Positions 44,712-53,215 of a DNA stretch of 64,000 nt are shown piece after piece. The stretch comes from Collimonas arenae (GTDB lineage Bacteria > Pseudomonadota > Gammaproteobacteria > Burkholderiales > Burkholderiaceae_D), in contig NZ_CP009962.1 of the NCBI RefSeq assembly GCF_000786695.1, forward strand, positions 5,539,533 to 5,603,532, in the 5' to 3' direction. Positions within the stretch are counted from its first letter, which is position 1. Each line of letters begins with the position of its first letter. Position numbers and translations under genes: made by a program. The notes under the pieces were generated by a model. The model had not been told where the DNA came from. It searched no databases and saw only the letters and a program-made list of their open reading frames with translations.

Positions 44712-45824
44712 TTACTTCTTGCCTGCCGCGGCTTTCCATTGCTTGAGGAAAGCCAGGCGTTTGGTTTGATCCAGGTATTGCAGCAGCGCCGGGGTGATTG
44801 GAATCGGCTTGAGCGCGCTACCGAGCTGGGTAGTCAGGCTGGCCAGCGTTGCATTGCCGCTGACGTCCGAGCGCAGCGAATACAGCTGCGATTCCGTCGA
44901 GATGATGGTTTGGCCGCGCTTGGACAGCAGATAGTCGATCCACAGTTTCGCCGCATTCATGTTCTTGGCCGACTTGTTGATGAACGCTACGCGTGACAGC
45001 ACCAGGTTGTAATCCTTGGTGAACGCCACGCCGATCGATGGGTCTTTTGCTGCCCGCGCTTGCGCATAGGAGCCGATGACGTTGTAGCCGATCAGGTTTT
45101 CACCGGAAGAAATACGTTCTAGCATGGTGCCGGTGGACGATTGCACGCGGATGCCGACATCGCCGAAGGTCTTGGCCATGTCCCAGAACTGCGGATAGAT
45201 TTGCGCGTCTTCTGTAATGAAAGAAAAGCCGACGCCGGATTTTTCAATATCGTATGTGGTGACCTTGTTACGGAATTTGTCAGCCTTGGCAGTCAGCAGC
45301 TTGACCAGGTCGGCATGGGTGGAAGGTACTTCGTCGGCGCTGACCAGGCGTTTGTTATAGACGATCGCCAGCGGTTCGAAAGTGGTGCCGTAGGCGCTGT
45401 CCTTATAGTTGGCCCAGGCTGGAATTCCTGCAGCTTCCGGTGATTTGTATACCGCGCCATAGCCTTCGCTAACCAGTTTGAATTGCAGGTCCATCGCCGA
45501 TGACCACAGCACATCGGCGGTGGCGCCGCCAGCTGCCGCTTCCGAAATGAATCGGTTGTAGACCTCCGTCGAATTCATGTCGTTGAATTCGACCTTGACT
45601 CCTGGATAGAGTACGCCGAAATCCTTAAGCAACGGCTCTACCGCCTTCGAATCGGTGGCGCTGTAGATCACTAGCTTGCCTTCTTTCTTGGCGCCGTCGA
45701 CGATCTTGGCATAGTCTGCCGGGTAGTTGGCAGAAGCGCCCGTGGGGGTTTGCGCCGAGGCGTTCAAGGCCAGGCTCATTGAGAAGACCGCGAGTGCGGC
45801 GGCTAAAGGTTTCTTGATCAACAT
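44712..45824 (-). CDS. Periplasmic binding protein of the FbpABC-type transporter
   Basis: 370 aa with a signal peptide (ends at NASAQ). The core KKEGKLVIYSATDSKAVEPL and ADVLWSSAMDLQFKLVSEGY is typical of the Fe3+/phosphonate group of extracellular solute-binding proteins. The tyrosine pair used for ferric iron in FbpA is not obvious, so the ligand may be an organic phosphate, phosphonate or carboxylate rather than free iron. AGGAG is eleven bases before the ATG. First gene of the ABC unit, downstream of the Bug protein gene. Confidence 0.9.
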   Translation of the reverse strand: MLIKKPLAAALAVFSMSLALNASAQTPTGASANYPADYAKIVDGAKKEGKLVIYSATDSKAVEPLLKDFGVLYPGVKVEFNDMNSTEVYNRFISEAAAGGATADVLWSSAMDLQFKLVSEGYGAVYKSPEAAGIPAWANYKDSAYGTTFEPLAIVYNKRLVSADEVPSTHADLVKLLTAKADKFRNKVTTYDIEKSGVGFSFITEDAQIYPQFWDMAKTFGDVGIRVQSSTGTMLERISSGENLIGYNVIGSYAQARAAKDPSIGVAFTKDYNLVLSRVAFINKSAKNMNAAKLWIDYLLSKRGQTIISTESQLYSLRSDVSGNATLASLTTQLGSALKPIPITPALLQYLDQTKRLAFLKQWKAAAGKK

Positions 45825-45975
45825 GGGTGTCGTCTCCTAATGGTTATGGGTGTTGCAGGTGGTTCGAATCGGGTGCATCTTTTCAAAAGGCGCAGGCGTG
45901 CCGGTGCCAGCCTGGATATGGCTGCCATTTGCGATTGCCTGCGGAGTTATGCCGGGCCTGAAGCCACGGCGGGAC

Positions 45976-46956
45976 TTATCTGATTAAGCCAAGCTGGTCG
46001 GATTGCCTGCGGTAGTCTTCCACTGTCTTTTTTATGTATACGGTCAGTTTGTCGCCGCTCAGCGCGAACGGCGAAAGGCCGGTAGCGGCGCGCAGGCGGC
46101 TGAACTCGGGCGTCGCCATCATGGCGTCAAAACGGCTCACCCAGCGCTTGTAGTCGGTATCGGTGACGTCCGGCCCGAGATAGACGCCGCGTATGATCGG
46201 CCAACTGACCGCCAAGCCTTGCTCACGGGCGGTCGGTACAGCTGCAAGCGCACCTGGCAGGCGTTGCTCGGATAGCACAGCGAGGACACGGATCTCGCCG
46301 TCCAGCGTATGCAAGATGGCTTCCGACGCATCGCCAGATACCACCTGCACATGGCCGGCGCGCAAGGCGGTAAATGCTTCGCCACCGCCTTCCAGTGCGA
46401 CGAAACGTAAATCCTTGGGATTGATCTGGCTCTGTTTGGCCAGCAAGGAGATCTTCAGCCAGTCCTGGCTACCGACGGTGCCGGCAGCGCCTATCGTGAC
46501 ATTCGACGGATTTTTCTTGAGCGCATCCAGCAAGTCGCGCAAGGTCTTGTAGGGCGAATCGGCGCGCACTGCGATCATGCCGTAGTCGACGCCGATAGCG
46601 GCCACCCAGCGCACATTGCCGACATTGGTATCGCCGTATTTTCCCTGCGCCAGATTCATCAGCGACCCACCGGAAAACGCCACCAGCGTATCGGCTTCGG
46701 CGCGCCGCTGCGTGACGATGGAATTCCAGGCGACGGCGCCGATGCCGCCGGGCAGGTAATTGATTTTGACAGGAGCATCTTGCGATGCGGCAACAGTTGG
46801 TATCTGCAAACCTTTCTGGACCAGCTTGCAGGTAACAGCCATGCCGCCGCCTGGTTTGGCGGGCGCAAGGCATTGCAGCGGCGCAGCGTGCGCGCTGAGC
46901 GTGATGGATGCACTGAGTGCGCCAAGCGCACAAATCCAGGCGATTGCGGAAGTCAT
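45976..46956 (-). CDS. Bug/TctC-family periplasmic binding protein
   Basis: 326 aa, signal peptide ending near AHAAPLQ. Bug features: CLAPAKPGGGMAVTCKLVQK (the ligand-lobe start), NYLPGGIGAVAWNSI and VTIGAAGTVGSQDWLKIS. Bug proteins bind carboxylates. No TctA or TctB membrane subunits are here; the gene is divergent from a TctDE-like two-component system, as with bctC/bctDE in Bordetella, where the Bug protein helps the sensor detect citrate. A sensory role is therefore likely. AGGAG precedes the ATG. Confidence 0.9.
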   Translation of the reverse strand: MTSAIAWICALGALSASITLSAHAAPLQCLAPAKPGGGMAVTCKLVQKGLQIPTVAASQDAPVKINYLPGGIGAVAWNSIVTQRRAEADTLVAFSGGSLMNLAQGKYGDTNVGNVRWVAAIGVDYGMIAVRADSPYKTLRDLLDALKKNPSNVTIGAAGTVGSQDWLKISLLAKQSQINPKDLRFVALEGGGEAFTALRAGHVQVVSGDASEAILHTLDGEIRVLAVLSEQRLPGALAAVPTAREQGLAVSWPIIRGVYLGPDVTDTDYKRWVSRFDAMMATPEFSRLRAATGLSPFALSGDKLTVYIKKTVEDYRRQSDQLGLIR

Positions 46957-47076
46957 TGTCTCCTACCCATTCTGTTGTTATTCCTCCTGCGAGCGTCGAT
47001 GGCTGCAGGAGTGAAATCGGGCTTTTATACGTTTTTTTGCATCATAACGGGCTCAGTCTTTCATTTTCCTTTCACT

Positions 47077-47259
47077 AGAGCCTGTTAGCAATGAATCTGG
47101 TTTGAACCCTTCGTGAACGGCTGCAGGCGTCGCATGCCGTTGTTACAACCGGGCGGCCATCCGCTCCTTGCCGTAGCACCGCTACGTCGCGTCGTTGCGC
47201 CTAGGCCTGCAACGCCTGCCGCACGTTCGCACTCCCAGATTCATTGCTAACAGGCTCTA
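47077..47259. mobile_element. MITE-like palindromic element A (183 bp)
   Basis: Terminal inverted repeats TAGAGCCTGTTAGCAATGAA (47077-47096) and its complement ending at 47259 match over about 24 bp; a TA dinucleotide lies at each outer end. The interior is GC-rich with sub-palindromes (GTAGCACCGCTAC) and no ORF. It sits in the tctC/tctD intergenic region. Its interior shares an ordered pattern with the two elements near 49.6 and 58.9 kb. Confidence 0.75.
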
Positions 47260-47328
47260 ATTTTTGCCAACGGCAGTTTTCTGTGTGAGTATTGGCGACC
47301 CCTATTTTATTTTTAATCGCCCCAAGCC

Positions 47329-48012
47329 ATGCGGATTTTGCTGATCGAAGACCACGTCGAACTATCGCGCTGGCTGTCCAAAGCCTTGCGAGACGCTCAC
47401 TGGTCGGTCGAATGTGCGATGAACGGCGCCGATGCCGATAGCTTGCTGCATACCCAGCAGTATGCCTTGGTAATACTCGATCTGAGCTTGCCGAAAATGG
47501 ATGGCCTGGAAGTCTTGAAGCGTTTGCGCGCGCGCGGCAGTAAAACCCCTGTGCTGATCTTGACGGCGCGCGGCGGCCTGCAAGACCGGGTGCAAGGCTT
47601 GAATCTGGGCGCCGATGATTATCTGGCCAAGCCGTTTGAACTGGTCGAACTGGAAGCGCGCGTCAAAGCCTTGTTGCGCCGCGCCCAGGGCGGAGAAGCG
47701 CCGGTCTACAGTTGCGGCGCGCTGCAATTCGATACGGTCACGCGCATGTTCAGCTATGGCGGCGTGGCGTTGGCGCTGACGCCGCGCGAACACGCTGTGC
47801 TGGAGGTGCTCATCAGCCGCGCCGGCCGGGTGGTATCCAAGGAGAAATTGTTCGACGAAGTGTTTTCGCTGGTCGATGACGCCAACCCCGATGCAATCGA
47901 AATCTATATCCACAGGCTACGCAAGAAACTGATCCGCAGCGGCACGGAGGCAGTCGCCATCACTACCTTGCGCGGCCTCGGTTATCTGTTGGAAGTCGCC
48001 GTTGAAAAATGA
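47329..48012 (+). CDS. tctD: OmpR-type response regulator (TctD-like)
   Basis: 227 aa. Receiver domain with the phospho-acceptor Asp in LVILDLSLPKMDG (about 51) and Lys in LAKPFEL (about 101), then a winged-helix DNA-binding domain (about 130-222) with LTPREHAVLEVLISRAGRVV. It overlaps the kinase gene by 4 bases. By position it should control the divergent Bug/ABC/porin genes in response to a carboxylate. Confidence 0.93.
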   Translation: MRILLIEDHVELSRWLSKALRDAHWSVECAMNGADADSLLHTQQYALVILDLSLPKMDGLEVLKRLRARGSKTPVLILTARGGLQDRVQGLNLGADDYLAKPFELVELEARVKALLRRAQGGEAPVYSCGALQFDTVTRMFSYGGVALALTPREHAVLEVLISRAGRVVSKEKLFDEVFSLVDDANPDAIEIYIHRLRKKLIRSGTEAVAITTLRGLGYLLEVAVEK

Positions 48013-49535
48013 ATGCGCCCGCCAACCCGGCTGAAGCCGAATCTGAATCCGAACCTGAATCCGTGAAATCCCTGGGCAGTTTGCGTAGCCAGTTATTGAG
48101 CTGGCTGTTGATTCCGTTGCTGCTGTTGGTGGCGCTGGATGCATTTTCGGTCTACCGCAACGCGCTGGACGTGGCCGACCTGGCTTACGATCGCGCCCTG
48201 CTCGCCTCGACCCGCGCGCTGGCAGAGCGCGTCTCTGTAGTCGACGGCAAGGTTGTCGCCGATGTTCCCTACGTGGCGCTGGACAGTTTTGAAACCGATA
48301 CCTTGGGTCGCATCTACTACAAGGTCACCGGCACCCGCGGTGAATTTGTTTCCGGCTACGAAGATTTGCCGCCTTTGCCGCCAGATGTTCCGCGTTCGGA
48401 AATCTATCCGGCGCTAGTGCGGTTTTATCACGCCAACTATCATGGTCAGCCGGTGCGAATCGCTGCCCTGCATCAACCGGTCTACGACGATTCCATGCGT
48501 GGCATCGCCATGATCCAAGTCGCCGAAACCATGGATGCGCGCAGCGATCTGACCCGCAAGATCCTGTTCAGCACCCTATGGCGGCAAGGCTTGCTGGTAA
48601 CCGTGGCGGCCTTGCTAGTGTGGTTCGCGGTGCGCTTTGTGCTGCGGCCGCTGATGCAACTGAAAGCCTCGGTGGAAGCGCGCGCGAGCACCGACCTGAG
48701 CGATTTCGACGCTAACCAGGTGCACAAGGAAGTCAGGCCGCTGGTGGTGGCCATGAATGGCTACATGGGGCGTTTGCAAGCGTTGATCAGCGGTCAGCGC
48801 CGTTTCATCGCGGACGCTTCGCATCAGCTGCGCACGCCGCTGACCGTGCTCAAGACACAAGCCGAGCTGGCCTTGCGCGAGCTCGACCGCAATCCCAACC
48901 GCAGCGCCAGTGATATGCAGGCCTGGCAAAACATGCGCGAAATTGTCGCCAGCATCGCCGGCACCACCGACGCTACGGTGCATCTGGCAAATCGTCTGCT
49001 CACCCTGGCGCGCGCCGAACATGGCGTGGCCGAGAGCGGCGTGACGCCGGTGTCGCTGACAGATATCACGCGCCAGGTCGGCCTCGAACATGCACTCGCG
49101 GCGGTAAAAAAACAGATCGATTTGTCGTTCGACGCTGAACAGGGACTGCTTATCGACGGCAATGCCTTGTTGTTGCATGAACTGATCAGCAATCTGCTCG
49201 ACAACGCGATTTGCTATACGCCCGCCGGCGGCAAGATCATCCTGCGCGTGCGGCGCGACAGCATCGCGCAACGCGCCATCCTGGAAGTCGAAGATAGCGG
49301 CATGGGCATTGCGGAAGAAGACCGGGAACGGGTTTTTTCCGCTTTTTATCGAGCGCCATCGGCGCAGCAGCAAAACCCCAGCGGCGCCGGCCTCGGCTTA
49401 TCGATTGTGCGCGATATCGCCAGCGCGCACGGCGCAGAGATCACGCTTTCCGGCGCCAACGATGCCAAGGATGGCGTTCCCGGCCTGAAGGTGACGCTGG
49501 GTTTTACCCTGTCTTCGTCCCCCAATGTCGCTTAG
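48009..49535 (+). CDS. tctE: Sensor histidine kinase (TctE-like)
   Basis: 508 aa. Two membrane segments (about 31-53 and 190-215) flank a periplasmic sensor region. The H-box is FIADASHQLRTPLTVLKTQA; the ATP-binding domain has NLLDNAICYTP (N-box), DSGMGIAEEDRERV (G1) and GAGLGLSIVRDIA (G2). It phosphorylates the overlapping response regulator. Its stop codon TAG at 49533-49535 coincides with the outer TAG of the MITE-like element B1, so the element may have set the present C-terminus. Confidence 0.93.
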   Translation: MNAPANPAEAESESEPESVKSLGSLRSQLLSWLLIPLLLLVALDAFSVYRNALDVADLAYDRALLASTRALAERVSVVDGKVVADVPYVALDSFETDTLGRIYYKVTGTRGEFVSGYEDLPPLPPDVPRSEIYPALVRFYHANYHGQPVRIAALHQPVYDDSMRGIAMIQVAETMDARSDLTRKILFSTLWRQGLLVTVAALLVWFAVRFVLRPLMQLKASVEARASTDLSDFDANQVHKEVRPLVVAMNGYMGRLQALISGQRRFIADASHQLRTPLTVLKTQAELALRELDRNPNRSASDMQAWQNMREIVASIAGTTDATVHLANRLLTLARAEHGVAESGVTPVSLTDITRQVGLEHALAAVKKQIDLSFDAEQGLLIDGNALLLHELISNLLDNAICYTPAGGKIILRVRRDSIAQRAILEVEDSGMGIAEEDRERVFSAFYRAPSAQQQNPSGAGLGLSIVRDIASAHGAEITLSGANDAKDGVPGLKVTLGFTLSSSPNVA

Positions 49536-49716
49536 AGGCTGTTGCAAACACAGCTGACTAGGCGCGCCGACGAAGACAGTACGAGTAGTACGGCTAGGAG
49601 GGTGTAGCAGGGGTTTCAGACGACACTGTCGTCTGCCTGCGGAACGGCCCGGACTTGCAAGCCCGGGTGCGCCCTGCAAGGGCAACAACGCCAGATGTGT
49701 TTGCAACAGCCTCTTA
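49533..49716. mobile_element. MITE-like palindromic element B1
   Basis: Terminal repeats AGAGGCTGTTGCAAACACAG (from 49534) and its complement (ending 49714) agree in about 20 of 22 positions, with TA at each outer edge. The interior contains CAAGCCCGGG and CAGACGACACTGTCGTCTG sub-palindromes. A second copy in opposite orientation is at 58774-58956. No coding capacity. It overlaps the kinase stop codon. Confidence 0.85.
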
Positions 49717-49739
49717 GATGAGCGGACTTGTGTTTTGCG

Positions 49740-49768
49740 TTGACCTTGGTAATCTACCTGCATGATGT
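49740..49768 (+). promoter_or_regulatory. Candidate promoter of the CsoR-family gene
   Basis: TTGACC (49740-49745), a 17-bp spacer, then TGATGT (49763-49768), in the short gap between element B1 and the start codon. Confidence 0.4.
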
Positions 49769-49799
49769 TACCGCTGCAGGAACAACGAGGAGACTGGCT

Positions 49800-50111
49800 T
49801 TGAGCGATACGCCCACACAAATGGTTCACGGTACGGCACTCACGGATGTGCAGAAAAAAGATTTGCTGCACCGGTTGGCGCGGGTAGAAGGCCAGATCCG
49901 CGGTGTCCAGAAACTGATCGCCGCCGCTGCCGTGCCGGCTGATTGCAATAGCGTTGCCCAACAACTGGCGGCCGCACGCAAGGCGCTCGACCGCGCCTTC
50001 ATCACGCTACTCACCGATGCCATCGTGACGCATACGGCGACGGCCGCCACGCCGGAAGAGGTGCAGCAAAGCGCCAGCGCCATTGCGACATTGCTGGATA
50101 AATTTGCCTAA
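49800..50111 (+). CDS. CsoR/RcnR/FrmR-family protein with altered ligand set
   Basis: 103 aa from a TTG start at 49800, chosen because GAGGAG is about eight bases upstream; an ATG at 49821 is possible. The helical DUF156 core LLHRLARVEGQIRGVQKLI is typical. Cys49 matches the conserved ligand cysteine. The next ligands at +25 and +29 are Ala74 and His78 instead of His/Cys (CsoR) or His/His (RcnR), so the metal site is incomplete. It could be a formaldehyde/persulfide-type or degenerate sensor. No transporter or dehydrogenase target lies next to it. Confidence 0.85.
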   Translation: MSDTPTQMVHGTALTDVQKKDLLHRLARVEGQIRGVQKLIAAAAVPADCNSVAQQLAAARKALDRAFITLLTDAIVTHTATAATPEEVQQSASAIATLLDKFA

Positions 50112-50223
50112 AGCCGTTTTCTCAAAAGATGTGCCTGCACTTTAGGCGCATTTCCTATTCCTTTGTCCCGGCGTGATTTCTATAATTCTTTTCAGAAAAT
50201 GTTGCACTGAAAAGGAGTAAGGC

Positions 50224-50766
50224 ATGATCGTGGCCGGTAATGACATTGCGGTGCAGTCTGGAGCAGGTTTGATAGAAGTGCTGGTGGCGATGGTGATCGT
50301 CGCTTTCGCCCTGTTTGCCTTGATCGACGTGCAGACTACAGCCTTGCGTTACCAGAAGGCGGCGCATGTGCGTACCGTGGCCAGCCAGTTCAGCGCCGAT
50401 CTGGCCGACCGCGTACGCGCCAATATCCGTGGCGCGCATGAAGGCGTCTACAACTTGCCGCAGCAGAGCTATCCCACGCTCGACGAAGTTTCGCCATCTT
50501 GTTTCAATCCAAATCATTGCACTGCGCGTGAAATCGCGGCAAAGGATATCCACGTTTGGCGAAACCAGCTAAGCAGAGCGGTGAGCGGCGGCTGGGGTGA
50601 AATCAGCGGTTCGGTGACTGATGGTTTTACGACGCGCGTGTACTTTCGCGATGTGATCGCCCAAGGCAGCGGTTTCGGCTTGGCTGCTGAAAGCTGCCAA
50701 CCCCGCGCGGCCAATCTGTCCATCGACAAAGATGTGCGTTGTTACGCAACGATCTTTTTCCCATGA
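50224..50766 (+). CDS. pilV: Type IV pilus minor pilin PilV
   Basis: 180 aa. The prepilin peptidase site is the Gly before LIEVLVAMVIVAFALFALID; Glu at mature +3 is present. The leader is about 14 residues. The rest has the PilV-like region YQKAAHVRTVASQFSADLAD. AAGGAG precedes the ATG. First gene of a compact operon pilV-pilX-pilY1-pilE; minor pilins prime pilus assembly and carry PilY1 at the tip. A TATAAT at 50181-50186 may be its -10 box. Confidence 0.88.
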   Translation: MIVAGNDIAVQSGAGLIEVLVAMVIVAFALFALIDVQTTALRYQKAAHVRTVASQFSADLADRVRANIRGAHEGVYNLPQQSYPTLDEVSPSCFNPNHCTAREIAAKDIHVWRNQLSRAVSGGWGEISGSVTDGFTTRVYFRDVIAQGSGFGLAAESCQPRAANLSIDKDVRCYATIFFP

Positions 50767-51314
50767 GTGCGCTTGCATGCTCGGCCATCGCAGTTTCATC
50801 TCCACCATGCAGGAAGATCTATCGGCAGCGCGGCGTGTTGCTGCCGACATTGCTGATTTGCCTGCTGGTGATGGGTTTTCTCGGCATCAGCGCTTTACGT
50901 ACAGCACTGTTCGAAGAAAAGATGGCGGCTAACGCCGCTAGCCAGCAACTGGCATTTCAATCCGCCGAGCATGCTTTGCGCTTTTGTGAAAACCAGATAC
51001 AGCTGACGCCGATTGTGATTCCACAACTCAGGCAGGGCCCGATTACTGCGGACGGCGCAGACAGCGAGCAATACTGGGAAATGGCCGAGAGCTGGCGTAA
51101 TGACCTGATATCCGTGCCGGTACCTAGGATCGGCGATGAAGGTATTACGTCAGCTGCACCGGCGCGCTGCCTGGTCGAGCGGCTGCAGTTTGAAACGGAT
51201 ATGCAATTTCATCTTTACACGCCGCAACCGCGCCCGGCTTTCCGGATTACCGCGCGCGGCGTTGGCGCCAGCAACGCAGCGGTGGTGTTATTGCAAAGTT
51301 ATCTGCTGTTGTAA
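50763..51314 (+). CDS. pilX: Minor pilin PilX-like
   Basis: 183 aa. The start overlaps the pilV stop (ATGA). The leader ends at RQRG, followed by the hydrophobic segment VLLPTLLICLLVMGFLGISA; then the PilX hallmark EEKMAANAASQQLAFQSAEHAL. The +5 Glu of major pilins is replaced in this segment, as in PilX/GspK types. The leader is longer than usual (about 24 residues). It works with PilV and PilY1 in priming the pilus tip. No PilW gene lies between pilV and pilX. Confidence 0.82.
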   Translation: MSALACSAIAVSSPPCRKIYRQRGVLLPTLLICLLVMGFLGISALRTALFEEKMAANAASQQLAFQSAEHALRFCENQIQLTPIVIPQLRQGPITADGADSEQYWEMAESWRNDLISVPVPRIGDEGITSAAPARCLVERLQFETDMQFHLYTPQPRPAFRITARGVGASNAAVVLLQSYLLL

Positions 51315-51344
51315 CCCAAGCTCTTACCGAGAAGGCGCTATCCC

Positions 51345-53189
51345 ATGAAAGCCACGTTCTCTGGCGTCTGCGCCATCGTTTTGTCCTCGTTCCTTGTCTA
51401 TGCCCGGGCTGCTGAGACGCCGGACCTGCCGCCCTTCATCTATACCAGCAGCTATGACGCCGTATCATGGCAAGGCCATGTCAAAGCCTATCCGATCGGC
51501 AAAGATGGCGTTTCCAGCATCGCGCAATGGGATGCGGCCGATCTCATCCCGCCTTGGCAGACCCGTCATATTGATATCGCCACCGCATCGGTCGACGCGA
51601 ACACCGCTCCATTCGAATGGTCGCAACTGAACGATGCGCAACAAGCCGCACTGTTATCTGAATATGTGCTGGAATACCTGCGAGGCAGCGATAAGCTGGA
51701 AGTTTTGCACGGCGGCGGTTTCCGTAATCGCAAGGGAAAACTGGGCGACATCATTTACTCTGCGCCGTTGTATGTCGGTCGCTCCGATTCCGCCTATCAT
51801 TTGATGTCCGCCAGCGAAGGCGGCAATACCTATCCGCGGTACGTCAATAGCAAGAAGCAGCGCCAGGCAATGCTTTATGTCGGCGCCAACGACGGCATGC
51901 TGCATGCGTTCGACGCCCTCAGCGGCGTGGAAACCGCAGCTTTCATTCCCTATGCAATATTCGATGCGCTGCCCGGATTAAGCAGCACAGACTACGTTCA
52001 TCGCCCGTTCGTGGATGGCTTGCTTACGGTGGGCGACGCGTATCTGGGAAATCCCGGCAGCGCGGCATGGAAGACCATCCTGCTTGGCTCAACCGGCCGC
52101 GGCGCAAAGAGCGTGTTTGCCCTCGATGCCAGTAATCCGCCTGCCGCCGCACCGCTGCTATGGGAAAGAAGCGCTGCAGATGACGGCAAGGGAAAAAAGG
52201 ATGACGATATGGGCTACCTGACCGGGGAAGCGTTCGCAATCCGCCTGTCGAACAGTAAGTGGGCGGCAATCTATAGCAACGGTTACGAAAGCGAGAACCT
52301 GGATGCCGTGTTGTATCTGGTCGAACTGGCTAGTGGCGGTCTGATCAGGAAAATATCTGTCGGGAAGGGCGACGCCGAAGCGCCGAACGGCTTGGCGACA
52401 CCGGCCTTGGCGTTCAACCAGCAGCGCGCAGTCAGTACGGCCTACGCCGGCGATTTACAAGGCCGTCTCTGGAAGATAGATTTAAGCGCCAATGAAGCGC
52501 CGGGATGGCAAATCGCATTTAACAACCAGCCTCTGTTTATCGCTACCGATAGTGCTGGCAAGCTGCAATCGCTCCCCCTGCAACCCTTGCTTGAGCATCA
52601 TGCCAAGGGCGGGACGTTTGTCATGTTCAGCGGCGGCAAAGCCGGCGATGGCCGGATTCCCGGCGTGGCGCAAAAGCAAAGCCTGTACGGCATCTGGGAA
52701 AAGCCGGGTAGTGGCCCGGTGAGCGGCAGAAAAGAATTACGGCAGCAGACGTTGACCGAAACCAGCGAGGGTTTGTGGCAACTCAGTAGCAACGGCGTCA
52801 ACTGGACCACCTCGCGCGGCTGGTATATCGATCTGCCTGCCAAACTCGGCTATGTCGTCGGCAAACTGCAAATCATCGATGGCGTGTTGTGGGTGATGAC
52901 ATATTCACCCGTACAAGAAAAATCCTATCTGGTTGCGATCGACTACAACACCGGCGGCGCTACCAGCGATGCTGTGCTGACCGGTCATCCAAAGAGCACC
53001 CCAGTGATAGAAGTCCCCGCCTCAATCGTCCCGCCAATGTTCATCAAGCTGCCGGATGGCCGCAAGCAACTGGTGGTCAGCGGCCGCGACGGCGCGCCGC
53101 AGGCGGTTGACATCAACCCGGCAAGCCAACGCCCGCTACGGACCTGGCATCAACTGCCAGTACCGTCGTCTGTTGTCGATCCCGACTGA
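51345..53189 (+). CDS. pilY1: Short PilY1-type pilus tip protein
   Basis: 614 aa with a signal peptide (ends near YARAAE). It corresponds to the C-terminal beta-propeller half of PilY1: segments RKGKLGDIIYSAPLYVG, RQAMLYVGANDGMLHAFDA and DMGYLTGEAFAIRLSNSKWA are typical. The N-terminal von Willebrand A domain of full PilY1 (usually above 1000 aa) is absent and the protein starts directly in the propeller region, so the adhesive head is missing. It may keep only the calcium-dependent pilus-extension role. It lies 30 bp after pilX and 26 bp before pilE. Confidence 0.85.
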   Translation: MKATFSGVCAIVLSSFLVYARAAETPDLPPFIYTSSYDAVSWQGHVKAYPIGKDGVSSIAQWDAADLIPPWQTRHIDIATASVDANTAPFEWSQLNDAQQAALLSEYVLEYLRGSDKLEVLHGGGFRNRKGKLGDIIYSAPLYVGRSDSAYHLMSASEGGNTYPRYVNSKKQRQAMLYVGANDGMLHAFDALSGVETAAFIPYAIFDALPGLSSTDYVHRPFVDGLLTVGDAYLGNPGSAAWKTILLGSTGRGAKSVFALDASNPPAAAPLLWERSAADDGKGKKDDDMGYLTGEAFAIRLSNSKWAAIYSNGYESENLDAVLYLVELASGGLIRKISVGKGDAEAPNGLATPALAFNQQRAVSTAYAGDLQGRLWKIDLSANEAPGWQIAFNNQPLFIATDSAGKLQSLPLQPLLEHHAKGGTFVMFSGGKAGDGRIPGVAQKQSLYGIWEKPGSGPVSGRKELRQQTLTETSEGLWQLSSNGVNWTTSRGWYIDLPAKLGYVVGKLQIIDGVLWVMTYSPVQEKSYLVAIDYNTGGATSDAVLTGHPKSTPVIEVPASIVPPMFIKLPDGRKQLVVSGRDGAPQAVDINPASQRPLRTWHQLPVPSSVVDPD

Positions 53190-53215
53190 AAAATTTGGCA
53201 GAGGATTAAACCCAT

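Noticed and set aside
45840..45975. GGTTCGAATCG in the gap before the Bug gene as a tRNA T-arm
   Set aside because: No matching acceptor, D or anticodon stems around it.
49398..49964. ORFs reading through element B1 (minus) and B2 (plus, 58627-59082) with a shared peptide
   Set aside because: The shared translation comes from the repeat element itself, not from a conserved gene.
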